The notes under the pieces were generated by a model. The model did no database searches, was not told the origin of the DNA, and was given only the letters and a program-made list of their open reading frames with translations. Positions 28,839-38,709 of a stretch of 64,000 nucleotides of DNA are shown here, piece after piece. Position numbers and translations under genes: made by a program. Origin of the DNA: Saprospiraceae bacterium (GTDB lineage Bacteria; Bacteroidota; Bacteroidia; Chitinophagales; Saprospiraceae); contig JAGQWX010000008.1 in the NCBI GenBank assembly GCA_020436935.1, forward strand, positions 54,162 through 118,161. Direction: 5' to 3'. Within the stretch, counting starts at the first letter, position 1. Each line of letters begins with the position of its first letter.

Positions 28839-29597
28839 TCAAAGTTGACTTTTGTCCAGCTTTAGGTACATCAGGTATTCCAGGTTTTTGGTTTTTCCGT
28901 CAGCTTCAGTTGGGACAGAACCTAAGTATTCCCACTTGTGTTGGAGTGCACATTTCTTGACTTCTTCGACAGCTTTTGCTCTGATTTGGTCATTTCTGAT
29001 AATTCCACCCCTCGCCCGGCTTCGCAATGCAGTTTCGAATTGGGGCTTTACAAGGGCAATCATTTCTACATTGGGCTCAAAAAAAGGAGATCCTTGGATC
29101 CATGCTGTGATGTGATAGAGCACTTTTGTAATGCTGATGAATGACAGGTCCATCACAACCAAAGAAATTTTTTCATGGCTTAATTCCATGGAATGTAAAT
29201 CCCTAATATCTGTTTCCTCAAGGAGGATGACTTCTTTTTTTGATCGCAAGGATGGATGGAGTTGATTTTTGCCCACATCCACACTAAGGACAGAGCGAGC
29301 ACCATGTTGAAGCAAAAAATCTGTAAATCCTCCGGTAGAAGAACCCAAGTCAGCAGCATGTCTTCCCTCTACGTTAAATTGAAAATGATGGAATGCCGTT
29401 TCAAGTTTTTCGCCACCCAGACTCACATAATTGAGCGGTGGTTTGGCCAAGGCAACAAAGTCGTTTTCTTTCACCTGATAAGCTGCCTTCCTTATGAGCT
29501 TACCATTGACAAATACCAAGGATCTCTCCAAGGCCAGACCGGCTTTTTCACGAGATGGTGTCAGACCATTTTCAACCAGATAAACATCCAAGCGCAT
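28839..29597 (-). CDS. tlyA: TlyA-family rRNA 2'-O-methyltransferase
   Basis: S4 RNA-binding domain (about 1-60, MRLDVYLVENGLTPSREKAGLAL) joined to an FtsJ-like methyltransferase with the SAM loop AADLGSSTGGFTDFL and the KDK(E)-type residues in VKPQFE. TlyA proteins methylate cytidines in 16S and 23S rRNA; some are annotated hemolysin A. Length 252 is normal. Start is 5 bases from the stop of the FkbM gene, so it is the last gene of that transcript. Confidence 0.93.
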   Translation of the reverse strand: MRLDVYLVENGLTPSREKAGLALERSLVFVNGKLIRKAAYQVKENDFVALAKPPLNYVSLGGEKLETAFHHFQFNVEGRHAADLGSSTGGFTDFLLQHGARSVLSVDVGKNQLHPSLRSKKEVILLEETDIRDLHSMELSHEKISLVVMDLSFISITKVLYHITAWIQGSPFFEPNVEMIALVKPQFETALRSRARGGIIRNDQIRAKAVEEVKKCALQHKWEYLGSVPTEADGKTKNLEYLMYLKLDKSQL

Positions 29598-29602
29598 CTG
29601 AC

Positions 29603-30529
29603 CTAAGCCTTAATAAAAACAATATTATCGGAGTCGAGACCAAGAAAATCGAGGTGCTCAGTGATGTCGTAGCATAAATCAAGCTCGCCCTTGTAATTGA
29701 TGGTGTAGGCTTTGTACTCCCACTCATTCAGCAAGGAAGCTGCCCTCGTGTGTGCAGCATTTTTTCTTTCGGATGATAAAAATTCCATAATGATCTTTGG
29801 ACCAAAAGTTTGTAAAAACGTCTTGCCACCATCGATGACTTTGTCTTCCGAACCTTCTACATCAATTTTTATGAAGTCAGGCTTTTTCTTATCTTCTTTA
29901 ATAAAATCATCAAGATTGGTGGTATCAACTGTGATCACCTCAACACCTGAATCTGCAAACCAGGGTTCATCTTTGAACTGATCGACATCAAAGGAATTGT
30001 ATTCTGCATAAATGGGAGGAAATTCATAAAACTTCTGTAAACCCACGGTATTGTATACTGCTTTTTGGTATACCTCTATGCAGGGAGTTGATCTTGCATT
30101 TTCGATCAAGAGCTGATGTGTGCCTCCAGTGGGCTCAAAAGCGTAAACTGTACCCCCTTCTCCAACCAAAACGCTTGCCAGCAAACTGAAATATCCGATG
30201 TGCGCCCCTATATCCATGAAAACCTGGCCTTCTGAAAGGTTTTTGATCAGATATTTCGCTAGCCTCAATTCACTGGGATGTGATTTGCCTCCTGTAAGAA
30301 AAATATCCACTGAGGCGGGCAAAGACAAATGTAGTGAATGACCAAAAAACGACTTCCTTTTGACTATCCTATCATTCTTTGAAATTGGGTAGACCAAACT
30401 TCGGTGACCGATGGCAAATATGTATTTGAGTGGATTGTTGATCAGTCTGCCAAATTTGGTTGTGTTGGCAAGATGCTCTACTTTTTCAAGTTCGTGTAGT
30501 AATGATTCTTTCCTTACAGACTGCTTCAT
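29603..30529 (-). CDS. FkbM-family methyltransferase
   Basis: SAM-dependent O-methyltransferase of the FkbM type, common in glycan and surface-polymer clusters. SAM motif VFMDIGAHIGYFSLLASVL (near 105-123), then YAFEPTGGTHQLLIENA and the FIKIDVEGSEDKVIDGG segment typical of the family. An N-terminal 100-residue extension precedes the fold. Twelve bases separate it from the gene before. Likely modifies a sugar made by the flanking transferases; target unknown. Confidence 0.87.
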   Translation of the reverse strand: MKQSVRKESLLHELEKVEHLANTTKFGRLINNPLKYIFAIGHRSLVYPISKNDRIVKRKSFFGHSLHLSLPASVDIFLTGGKSHPSELRLAKYLIKNLSEGQVFMDIGAHIGYFSLLASVLVGEGGTVYAFEPTGGTHQLLIENARSTPCIEVYQKAVYNTVGLQKFYEFPPIYAEYNSFDVDQFKDEPWFADSGVEVITVDTTNLDDFIKEDKKKPDFIKIDVEGSEDKVIDGGKTFLQTFGPKIIMEFLSSERKNAAHTRAASLLNEWEYKAYTINYKGELDLCYDITEHLDFLGLDSDNIVFIKA

Positions 30530-30541
30530 GCTGGACCAAAG

Positions 30542-31363
30542 TTACATAAACAATCCTAACTGCCATGGCTTACACCAGTAAGAAATGAAGCAAAGGTGTT
30601 TTGGCTGAAGCGTCTTCTTCAAAAAAACAAAGCCTAAGTCTCTGATTTCCAAACTAAAAACAGCCTCCTCTTTTTGGATAATTTTTTTCCAGACTTGCTG
30701 CATTTCATTAGACCACAAGAGGTCATCCAGGACAATAACTCCATCTTCTGACATCTTTGGAAGTACCAAATTGACATACCTTATTGTGGCGTCATAAGAA
30801 TGATTTCCATCAATATAGATCAGGTCGACCTTTTCTAATTTCTCCAATAATGCAGGTAGCGTATCATCAAAATTTCCTGCAATCGTCTTATAATTATTCA
30901 GTTTCAATTGTCTAAAGACTCCCTCAGCAATACTTAGAAAGTCCACATTTCCCTCCAATGTATAGACGGTCGATGACTTTCTTGCCGCCATAAGGTATGA
31001 AGTAGTGATGCCCAAACAAGTGCCCAATTCAATGATGACTCGCGGCTTCAACTTATTGACCAATTTAAAGAGCATCTGTCCTTGGGACGATGGGGCAAGG
31101 GAAGTTTTTGCAATTTCACTAACCACCCGTTTTCCTGACTTGTTGCCGGCTCCAAAATCAAGAAAATTGATTTGACTGTTATCATTTCTGAGTAACTTCC
31201 TCATGGCTTCAATGGGAGCGAAGTCATAGTAAACTTCACTCGATTGTATAACCTCTGAAATCAGTTCATATGCAAATGGAGACTGAACCTTGTAGATGGT
31301 AACTGCCCTTCGGAAAAATGACACATGCAATTTTACGCGTTCTATGAGGGTTGACAGTTTCAC
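30542..31363 (-). CDS. Class I SAM-dependent O-methyltransferase
   Basis: 273-residue cytosolic methyltransferase: motif I VIIELGTCLGITTSYLMAA, post-I VYTLEGNVDFL, and the Asp-rich VDLIYIDGNHSYDATIRY, followed by the DDLLW metal/SAM segment, as in catechol-type O-methyltransferases. The N-terminal 100 residues match no domain I can name. It overlaps the upstream membrane-protein gene by ATGA, so translation is coupled. Confidence 0.8.
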   Translation of the reverse strand: MKLSTLIERVKLHVSFFRRAVTIYKVQSPFAYELISEVIQSSEVYYDFAPIEAMRKLLRNDNSQINFLDFGAGNKSGKRVVSEIAKTSLAPSSQGQMLFKLVNKLKPRVIIELGTCLGITTSYLMAARKSSTVYTLEGNVDFLSIAEGVFRQLKLNNYKTIAGNFDDTLPALLEKLEKVDLIYIDGNHSYDATIRYVNLVLPKMSEDGVIVLDDLLWSNEMQQVWKKIIQKEEAVFSLEIRDLGFVFLKKTLQPKHLCFISYWCKPWQLGLFM

Positions 31364-33627
31364 TTTACAGGAACTTTAAAACCGTTGTACAGAAATGATG
31401 GATATTGAATAGAATCCACGACAGAATTGGTTGTAGAATAATCAATGATCATGTCATCAATGATAAATTCCTGATTGGATATCAGGTGAGCCTCAATCAA
31501 GTATCCGGGAGCATAATCAAACAACGTCTCCGTCCTGACCCAGTCATCCTGGATTTCATAGCCATCCCTGGTAGCTATTGGGATATGGCTGATGACATTG
31601 TTTTGGCCATCAATGGTCTGTATGACCCAATCACCAATGCCATATTTATGATGGTCGATGTTGGTCCACACAGAAAAGCGCAGTTGGCAAGGTGCTTCAA
31701 CGGGTATGATTGTACTGAGCACTTTATTTGATCCGGCCGGCAATCGGAGGGCTGGGGAAGCAAAAAAGAAAGTCTCCTTTTCATTGCCTGTTCTATCAAA
31801 ACCCGTGTGATACAGTGGAGGTCTTTTGTCTTCTGAAGAGCGGAACAAATTGGCTGCATGGATGGCTTCTTCATTGTCCAGGGCTGAAATTGGCAATTCA
31901 AACAACGAATATCCAGCGGTCTTATATACCAGCTTAGCCCTCGAAAGCAATCCGGCTTCTCCCCGATATAAATTTGGATAGTCATCGCCCAGGACAAGGA
32001 GGATGGGCTTTGCGTTTGGAAACATTTTAACTCGTTCTTTTTGAATGACAGGATCAGAAAAGAATTGGATAGAACTCGTTGTCACTCCAACAGCTGCTCT
32101 GGACATCATGGCATTGATCAGAGGGAGCCCTGAAAAAACAGAAAGCCTGAACGAATGAAATTGAGTAGCCCAATGCTCTTTGCTCAAAAACTTATCTGAC
32201 CACAATTCCAGCTTGGGTACAGAAAGTATGGCCTGGTATTTATCCAGATCTACTCCTGCCGATTTCATCTCACCTTGAAATTTTTGCTCTTCCACAGATG
32301 ACCAAAAATTGGGGTTATAAATACCTAAAAAATTAGGCTTAATGTAAGTACCTATATCTATTAGCCATATGACAGACAATATTGAACAAGCTGTAATTAC
32401 AATGGTTGTGCTCTTTTTCTTGGTCCATTCGCTTAAGACATACACTGCAAATAATGCAAGCACAAAATAGACCGGCCAGGCAAGTCGGGCCACTGCCTTA
32501 AACATCAGCAAAGGTCCGAGATGGTCTTCAACCCACGCCTCATTGAGTGGAATGAGCTTTTTATTCGCAGCAAATACAAATAAACAAAGTGCAGCCAGAA
32601 GTGCAGTTTTAAAAAACACAGGCATTGAATTGAAAACCTTGTGATCTTTAGTCAGTAGTGTATAAACTACCCTCCCCAAATAAAGACAAAGTATCAACAA
32701 AACAGTAATGCCCAAATATTGCTTGCGCTCAAATTCTCCCGCATTTACTACCAAGCCTGCCTTATTGAGCAAGGTATTCAAAAGCGAACCTTGTGGGGCA
32801 ATAAATCCTGCAGGAGATGCGAAGTAGTGAAAAAAGCCCCACTGTTGCTCCACCCTGTCCGAGAAAGGATCAGTGGCTTTGAGGACCACATACACAATGA
32901 CCACAGATAATAGACTAAGGGCAAAAACGCCCATCATAGTTCTTTTCGCCGGCTTGCCATCAGAAAACCACCACAAGATAAATGACGACAATAAGACAAA
33001 TGCAGTAGCCGAAAAACCTACATAAGGATTGTTGAAAGAGAAAAATATCAGCGCCAGAAACATTCCTGCATCTATCAAACCCATTGCATGATTTTGGTGT
33101 CTGTAAATGACCCACCATATGGCCATTGGGATCAACATGGGATATGCAAGCCCGTAGTGGGAAAACATCCTGAGCATGATGGGATTTAAAAAAACGACCA
33201 GGACCGAAAATATTGCAGCTATCCACATACTTACGTCGAGCAATCGCAGCGATTTGTACGTAAAATGTGCTGCTACCCAAATGGCCAAAAACTTGGTAAC
33301 GTGAACAAAACCAATGACCTGACCGGAAAGATCAATGCCCAATTTCTTCAATCCGAGCAGGAGTAAAGCCCATGCTCCTTCCCCTCCGGACATGAATGGA
33401 TTTTCTTTCAGAGGGTATGCCATATTGGTCATATAATAGCCCGTACCATATTTGATGTGGTAGGCTATGTTGTAGTAAATCAGATAAGGGTCCCCGCCAA
33501 ATGCGTACATGTAATCGTTGGGCCTCCATACTGCTCTTCCAAAGATGTAAATGAGCCCGCACAAAGTCAACAACGCAACGACTGTTTTACCTATGGTTTC
33601 ATCAGATATATTTAATCTTTTGTACAT
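31360..33627 (-). CDS. Large polytopic membrane protein, GT-C-like
   Basis: 755 residues with about 11-13 hydrophobic spans in residues 10-430 and a soluble C-terminal region (about 440-755) rich in beta structure. The first loop has DPYLIYYNIAYHIKYGTGYYMTNMAYPLKENPFMSGGEG, with acidic and aromatic residues as in GT-C transferases and YfhO-like proteins. It starts in a TGATG junction with the GT39 gene and overlaps the next methyltransferase by ATGA. Its role in moving or transferring a sugar across the membrane is inferred from this coupling. Confidence 0.65.
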   Translation of the reverse strand: MYKRLNISDETIGKTVVALLTLCGLIYIFGRAVWRPNDYMYAFGGDPYLIYYNIAYHIKYGTGYYMTNMAYPLKENPFMSGGEGAWALLLLGLKKLGIDLSGQVIGFVHVTKFLAIWVAAHFTYKSLRLLDVSMWIAAIFSVLVVFLNPIMLRMFSHYGLAYPMLIPMAIWWVIYRHQNHAMGLIDAGMFLALIFFSFNNPYVGFSATAFVLLSSFILWWFSDGKPAKRTMMGVFALSLLSVVIVYVVLKATDPFSDRVEQQWGFFHYFASPAGFIAPQGSLLNTLLNKAGLVVNAGEFERKQYLGITVLLILCLYLGRVVYTLLTKDHKVFNSMPVFFKTALLAALCLFVFAANKKLIPLNEAWVEDHLGPLLMFKAVARLAWPVYFVLALFAVYVLSEWTKKKSTTIVITACSILSVIWLIDIGTYIKPNFLGIYNPNFWSSVEEQKFQGEMKSAGVDLDKYQAILSVPKLELWSDKFLSKEHWATQFHSFRLSVFSGLPLINAMMSRAAVGVTTSSIQFFSDPVIQKERVKMFPNAKPILLVLGDDYPNLYRGEAGLLSRAKLVYKTAGYSLFELPISALDNEEAIHAANLFRSSEDKRPPLYHTGFDRTGNEKETFFFASPALRLPAGSNKVLSTIIPVEAPCQLRFSVWTNIDHHKYGIGDWVIQTIDGQNNVISHIPIATRDGYEIQDDWVRTETLFDYAPGYLIEAHLISNQEFIIDDMIIDYSTTNSVVDSIQYPSFLYNGFKVPVK

Positions 33628-35102
33628 CAGGGCTTTAGTTTAATCAACATTGTCCCTTCATGTTGGTACAAAATGCCATCAAAGTGCGGATTCAGACTTA
33701 TAGAGTCGTTGATAGGCTTACTGTTGCTCCACATGTAGCGCACGTTCTTGTTTTGTACCATATCAGTGATCCAGGGATCGGGCAAATAATCATTGTTGAA
33801 GGTATAACCCTCTCTATCTACAACATAGGAGAAAATGCAATTGCTGACATCATTGATGTAAATGCATCTTCCGTCAGGTGGAATTAGTTTTTGTATTTCC
33901 GGTTTATTCAAAACAAGATGGCGGTCGAAATAGGTATGCTCAATGGACCAGAATCTGTTGGTGCGCATGAAAGCATGCACCGGCATAGCCAGAAGTATGG
34001 CCAACAATACCAACTGCGAACTCCTCCCCCAGCCGAGCATATATTTGATGCCGTAAGCCACTCCAATAAAAAAAAGGATTTGAAAAGGAAGCATATAGTA
34101 GTCATGGCCAACGTCAATCAAGGAAATTTCATACCCAAAGTAGGCCAGGATGGCAAAGGCATAGACCGATACATGCCCTGTCATTCTTTTATTGGGAAGA
34201 TTCCTTTTCAGCATTTGAAAAAACGCTACCAATAACAACAGCAGCGAAGGATAACCAATGAGGATTTCGGGCCACATGACCAAAAGGTGGTACTTCAGGA
34301 TAGCCAGAATTTGGGTGAAGCTTGCAGGATAATTCAAAATGCCGCCCACAATGGTAGTTGTCCCCCATCCTCCAATGACCCACCCATACCACAAAAGTGG
34401 AGGAAGTAAGGCGAGCCCATAATGGACCAACAATTGTTTGACTTTGACAGATTCCTTATCCCTGAGTGCCAGGATCCAGTCATATAGAAAAATGACGCCT
34501 ATCAGGACATAAGGCAATTTGGCCAAAACTGCGAGGGATGTAAATACTGCTGACACAACCAATGGGGATTTGCCAATATTCTTGCTGTATCTGTAATAGA
34601 ATGCCAGTGCAAAAACAGCGCAGGTCAATGCGAAGACATCGGGCAAAGGATTCATGGTATAGTAATAAAATACCGGAGCAAAATAAAAGGCAAATGCTGA
34701 GAGGAAGGCCAGAGTCCTGTCATTTGTGATGGCCTTGATCAAAAGGTAAAAGCCAACAAATGCCAATAAACCCAGGCAAAACATGTAGACTCTTGCAACC
34801 GTTATGCTTTCACCAAAAATATGGTGGGCGACCGCCATGGTCCATTGCATGATGGGAAACTCCATGCGGTCGATGTTGGTTTCGCCATTCCAGTTGTTGG
34901 TCCTTGGGTTGAGAATATTCCAGTCGTTTCTGTAAAATTGCTGCGTGTTGATGTAGGTTTTAGACTGTCTCCAAAAATGCCTTCCCATCAACTCTGTGGA
35001 AAAGATTTTCCAATGCATGCCAGCAGACAAAAGGGCTGTCAGGGCAAAAGCATACCATAAAGCCTTTCTATTTTGAAGGAAGTCAAAAATATTATTGTGC
35101 AT
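33627..35102 (-). CDS. GT39-type membrane glycosyltransferase
   Basis: 491 residues, about 11 membrane helices, with the lumen-side first loop GRHFWRQSKTYINTQQFYRNDWNILNPRTNNW and the second loop EFPIMQWTMAVAHHIFGES typical of dolichyl-phosphate/polyprenyl-phosphate mannosyltransferase-like (GT39/ArnT) proteins. It shares one base with the following gene (TGATG). It probably transfers a sugar from a polyprenyl carrier to a periplasmic acceptor. Exact sugar unknown. Confidence 0.82.
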   Translation of the reverse strand: MHNNIFDFLQNRKALWYAFALTALLSAGMHWKIFSTELMGRHFWRQSKTYINTQQFYRNDWNILNPRTNNWNGETNIDRMEFPIMQWTMAVAHHIFGESITVARVYMFCLGLLAFVGFYLLIKAITNDRTLAFLSAFAFYFAPVFYYYTMNPLPDVFALTCAVFALAFYYRYSKNIGKSPLVVSAVFTSLAVLAKLPYVLIGVIFLYDWILALRDKESVKVKQLLVHYGLALLPPLLWYGWVIGGWGTTTIVGGILNYPASFTQILAILKYHLLVMWPEILIGYPSLLLLLVAFFQMLKRNLPNKRMTGHVSVYAFAILAYFGYEISLIDVGHDYYMLPFQILFFIGVAYGIKYMLGWGRSSQLVLLAILLAMPVHAFMRTNRFWSIEHTYFDRHLVLNKPEIQKLIPPDGRCIYINDVSNCIFSYVVDREGYTFNNDYLPDPWITDMVQNKNVRYMWSNSKPINDSISLNPHFDGILYQHEGTMLIKLKP

Positions 35103-35136
35103 ATTTTCCAGAATAACAGCTCAAAAATAGCAGGAC

Positions 35137-35747
35137 TTATGTTTTTCTTGAAAAATAAACGAAGGCTGGTGGAATATTTAATGGAGTAAACTCCAGTTTT
35201 GTGTCACCAAAGATAGATTTCACTAGGGCAAAATCACCCAGGGAATATTGATATTGAATAAACATACCTCCTGGCTTCAATGCTTCACGGGCTGCAATGA
35301 GTATCCGTTTTTTCACCTCTAAAGGCATGTTCTTCAAAGGAAGGCTCGATACTACGACATCCACTGAATTTTTACCAAATCGATGCACGATATTACCTGC
35401 ATCCTCAACCAGCAAACTCAGCTTTGGATCTTTGATGGCCTGAAGGTAGACAATGAAATCCTGATTAATTTCGTATGCGTAAAGATGCTGATTTTGAGAC
35501 ATTTGATCCAATAAACCTAAAGTAATGGTACCTGTACCGGCTCCAAATTCTACGATATTGGTAATGGATTGAAATGGAATCTGGTCTAATATTTTTTGAA
35601 CAAGAAATCTGGAGCTTGAAGCTATGGACCCTGTTGTTTTGATATCTTCTATCGCTGTTTTAAAAAAATCATAATGGGACCTGATTTTTTCTTTAAAATT
35701 TACACTTTGCTTTTTGATAACCCCCTATTTTGTCTCAAAATTACCAT
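35137..35747 (-). CDS. Phospholipid N-methyltransferase-like gene with disrupted 5' end
   Basis: The minus strand encodes NFKEKIRSHYDFFKTAIED, SIASSSRFLVQKILDQIP and the SAM motif NIVEFGAGTGTITLGLLDQ, then VVVSSLPLKNMP and the family end QYQYSLG...FVYFSRK. This is the layout of PmtA-like (COG3963) methyltransferases of about 190-200 residues. In this frame a TAG stop lies just upstream and no ATG, GTG or TTG comes before the fold. An ATG at 35745-35747 in another frame reads into it if one G is added to the GGGGG run (35721-35725 on the opposite strand). So it is either an assembly or sequencing error, or a frameshifted gene. It begins the glycan/methyltransferase series, 35 bases before the GT39 gene. 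Confidence 0.7.
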
Positions 35748-35819
35748 TTAAAAGCGATTCTATCAATTCTACAAATACTAATAAGACCAATTTATAGAAA
35801 TCGACGATGAATAACACCA

Positions 35820-36098
35820 TTGAAACAAATGAATGACCAAGATCTGAAGTTCCTCGAGCAATACGGCTTAGACCGCCAAATCCTCATTGAAATAGTGAGT
35901 ACCAGGATGCCTTTTGGTAAATACCAGGGTGTTTTAATTTGTGATTTACCCGAAGCCTTTTTGATATGGTTTAAAGGGAAGGGCTGGCCTTCAGGAAGGC
36001 TGGGGATACTCTTAGAGAATACGCTTGAGATCAAAAGTAATGGTGCAAACTTCATCCTTAAACAGTTGCAACAAGCTTTATCAAATCAAAAAAATTAA
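35820..36098 (+). CDS. DUF3820 family protein
   Basis: Small cytosolic protein with the DUF3820 signature MPFGKYQGVLICDLPEAFLIWFKGKGWPSGRLGILLENTLEIKSNG. Function of the family is unknown (one relative is called a putative quorum-sensing-regulated virulence factor). Length 92, normal. The start can be 35820 or the Met three codons later. It is transcribed away from the disrupted methyltransferase. Confidence 0.85.
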   Translation: MKQMNDQDLKFLEQYGLDRQILIEIVSTRMPFGKYQGVLICDLPEAFLIWFKGKGWPSGRLGILLENTLEIKSNGANFILKQLQQALSNQKN

Positions 36099-36340
36099 AA
36101 TGGATCCAATCCATTGCAAAGTTGCCTAAATATAAATACTATAATAATACATATAAGATCCTGAGAGCTTCATGTTGATAATGAAATGGTTACAATTGCC
36201 TTCATCAATGCTTAATTAATGTAGAAATTGACCGAAATTTCAAACTTTATCACCTAATGCTTTGAATATTAATGAAATAGCATATATTTTTGTGATCAAG
36301 ACCTTCCCATGGTCACATATCAAAATATTTAAGCATTCAA

Positions 36341-37465
36341 ATGGCAGGAAAAAAACATTCCGCTAGTGCTGTTGCTGTATCAAATTTCTATTTCCCTGAA
36401 CTAGACGGACTGCGTTTTTTCGCATTTCTTCTGGTCTTTGTCCACCATCACCCATATTTCAACACCATTCATGAACTCAAATTCTTGCATGATTATGGAT
36501 GGATTGGAGTGGACTTGTTTTTTGTCCTATCTGCTTTCTTGCTTACCCGTCTTTTGTTGTTGGAATACAAATCATTCCAGACAATCAGTTTCAGAAAGTT
36601 CTATTTGAGAAGGATTTGCAGGATCTGGCCGCTCTACTTTTTTATCATAGGTCTCACGGTGTTCCTTTATCTTTTTGAACACGGCAGTTTACCTGGTGAA
36701 TACCAATGGCGGGTGGTGGGATTACTGGGCTTTACAGACAACTTTTTTACTGCCTTCCAAGGTTACAACCCCATTCCGTACACTGCACACTTATGGACCA
36801 TCACCTATGAAGAGCAGTTTTACTTATTCATACCTCTATTGATGCTGATCCTACTTAAACAAAGTGTCAGGATACGAACCGTATTTTTTGTCATGATCTT
36901 TTTGACATTTACCATGGTACGTCTTTGGATGATTAATGAGTCATTTGCACATCCTGCCATTTGGGTGCTGCCTTTTTCACACTTTGAATCTATGGCCTTT
37001 GGAATTGTATTGGGTTTTGGAGGTTTTGAGTTCATCACTAGAAAATTAAGTCCTTTTGTCTACTTTTTCCTTTCTATAGCAGCATTCAGTCTACTTTGCT
37101 CTCTTCCCAATTTGGATAAAATCGGAACAGATCTCATGTATAGTTACCTGCTCATTGGCTTCTCTACAGCTTTTTTATTCCTTGCGGTTTACCATTCCAG
37201 GATCATCAAAAAAGTGCTGAGTGTGGGCATCCTGGTATTTCTGGGCAAGCGTTCCTATGGCTTGTATGTCTATCACATTTTGGCCAATGAGTTTGCAGGG
37301 CAAATCATATTGCGACAGGAAACCTTTCCAAAAACGCTGGCTTCGACTTTTTATCTATCCCTTGTACTAACTATCATTTTCGCCATCATCTCCTATATGA
37401 TGATAGAAAGGCCTTTCCTTAAACTCAAGCATAAATTTGAACTGATAGCAACAAGGCCAGTATGA
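36341..37465 (+). CDS. Membrane acyltransferase (acyltransferase_3 family)
   Basis: 374-residue integral membrane protein with about ten hydrophobic spans. The start ELDGLRFFAFLLVFVHHHPYF carries the catalytic-type His of acyltransferase_3 proteins, followed by GWIGVDLFFVLSAFLLTRLLLLE and YLRRICRIWPLYFF. These enzymes O-acylate surface polysaccharides or lipids (OafA-like). It lies between glycan genes, which fits a role in decorating surface sugars; the acyl group and acceptor are unknown. Confidence 0.88.
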   Translation: MAGKKHSASAVAVSNFYFPELDGLRFFAFLLVFVHHHPYFNTIHELKFLHDYGWIGVDLFFVLSAFLLTRLLLLEYKSFQTISFRKFYLRRICRIWPLYFFIIGLTVFLYLFEHGSLPGEYQWRVVGLLGFTDNFFTAFQGYNPIPYTAHLWTITYEEQFYLFIPLLMLILLKQSVRIRTVFFVMIFLTFTMVRLWMINESFAHPAIWVLPFSHFESMAFGIVLGFGGFEFITRKLSPFVYFFLSIAAFSLLCSLPNLDKIGTDLMYSYLLIGFSTAFLFLAVYHSRIIKKVLSVGILVFLGKRSYGLYVYHILANEFAGQIILRQETFPKTLASTFYLSLVLTIIFAIISYMMIERPFLKLKHKFELIATRPV

Positions 37466-37492
37466 TCAACCAAAAAGTCAATGGTCAGATAA

Positions 37493-37849
37493 TCACAACT
37501 TTCCATTCCAACTCAAAAAAAGAGTAGTGCCGGCCCAGACACCAATGACGATCAGTATTGGTCCCGCAATCAGCCAAACCAATATATTGGCCAATGTTTT
37601 CTTTCCCATGGCCCACAATAAGAGCGAAATAATAGTAATAAACAAAAGGACTCCGGGAAGAACATACAACAATTGTTTACCCATTTCACTATAACCCTCC
37701 AGCTCGAAATTTGATTCATAGGCATACCATACGTTGGCTGCCATAAACCCAAGTAAAAGAAGATTCAGTAATGTTCCGATGATAAAAAGAAGACGTCTCA
37801 CTCCCAACCAAATGTGCCACAATTTACATTGCTGGAAGAAGACCTGCAA
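37493..37849 (-). CDS. Small hypothetical membrane protein
   Basis: Up to 118 residues with three hydrophobic spans (about 20-43, 60-82, 88-112). Residues WHIWLGVRRLLFIIGTLLNLLLLGFMAA may start later, at the GTG before RRLLF. No family is recognised. Convergent with the acyltransferase gene, 27 bases apart. Unknown function. Confidence 0.55.
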   Translation of the reverse strand: MQVFFQQCKLWHIWLGVRRLLFIIGTLLNLLLLGFMAANVWYAYESNFELEGYSEMGKQLLYVLPGVLLFITIISLLLWAMGKKTLANILVWLIAGPILIVIGVWAGTTLFLSWNGKL

Positions 37850-38037
37850 GCAATACTTAGACTGATTGGGAAATAAATCTGACTATTTCAATATCGATCA
37901 TTGATAAGAAAAATAACATTAGCTTATCACAACCAGGCGCAACTTTTTAAAGGAGCTAAGCAATGTTTTGGTTTGATTTTTTGCTTACAATCAATATCAA
38001 AATTTCTCACGATCAATTTTGGGATTCAATGGCCCTT

Positions 38038-38709
38038 TTACCCATTTTCTCTAATGATTTTGGCTGGATTCCCATAAGCAACCACTCCGGAAGGCATGTC
38101 TTTGGTAACCAACGAACCAGCACCGATGATCGTATTCTCACCAATCGTGATGCCATCAATCACAGTTGAACCGATGCCTATAATCACATTGGCTCCAATG
38201 TGGCAATTGCCAGCGATATTTACTCCCGGATTGATGGTGGCAAAATTTTCAATCTTAGTATGATGACCGATGCTCACGTTGCGATTGATGACAACGAAAT
38301 CACCAAGCGAAGAGAAAGGGGCAATGACTGATAAAGGGCTGATGTGCAAACCAAGTCCCATAAGCACACCGTATCCGACGACAGCAGAAGGTGCAATAAG
38401 TCCTGGAAAGTTTTGGGGATTCAATTGAAATTCATCTATAAAAAATTTGAAAATCTTCCTTCGGGACCTGCCAATAGATGCCAGGAAATACTTGTCCGCA
38501 TCTGAAGGTTTAAAATCTTCAGGAAACATGACCGTATCTATTATTTTTTCATTTTTATATGGAACGGATCTTGAATCATTTTCTTCATCATCGATGTTGG
38601 GCACAATGATGACCTTGTTCACAAAATCTGGCAGCATATCCAAAATGATACTGAGGGCATAATGACTTTTGCCTAGCAGCACTACCCTCGAGTTTTCTTT
38701 GATCTTCAT
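38038..38709 (-). CDS. NeuD/PglD-like sugar O- or N-acetyltransferase
   Basis: 223 residues: an N-terminal Rossmann-like part (VVLLGKSHYALSIILDML, 9-26) and a left-handed beta-helix of hexapeptide repeats (about 95-215: GANVIIGIGSTVIDGITIGENTIIGAGSLVTKDMPSG). This is the build of NeuD/PglD acetyltransferases, which add acetyl groups to amino sugars or sialic-type sugars. Its start overlaps the BKACE-type gene by 4 bp (ATGA). Substrate unknown. Confidence 0.85.
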   Translation of the reverse strand: MKIKENSRVVLLGKSHYALSIILDMLPDFVNKVIIVPNIDDEENDSRSVPYKNEKIIDTVMFPEDFKPSDADKYFLASIGRSRRKIFKFFIDEFQLNPQNFPGLIAPSAVVGYGVLMGLGLHISPLSVIAPFSSLGDFVVINRNVSIGHHTKIENFATINPGVNIAGNCHIGANVIIGIGSTVIDGITIGENTIIGAGSLVTKDMPSGVVAYGNPAKIIRENG

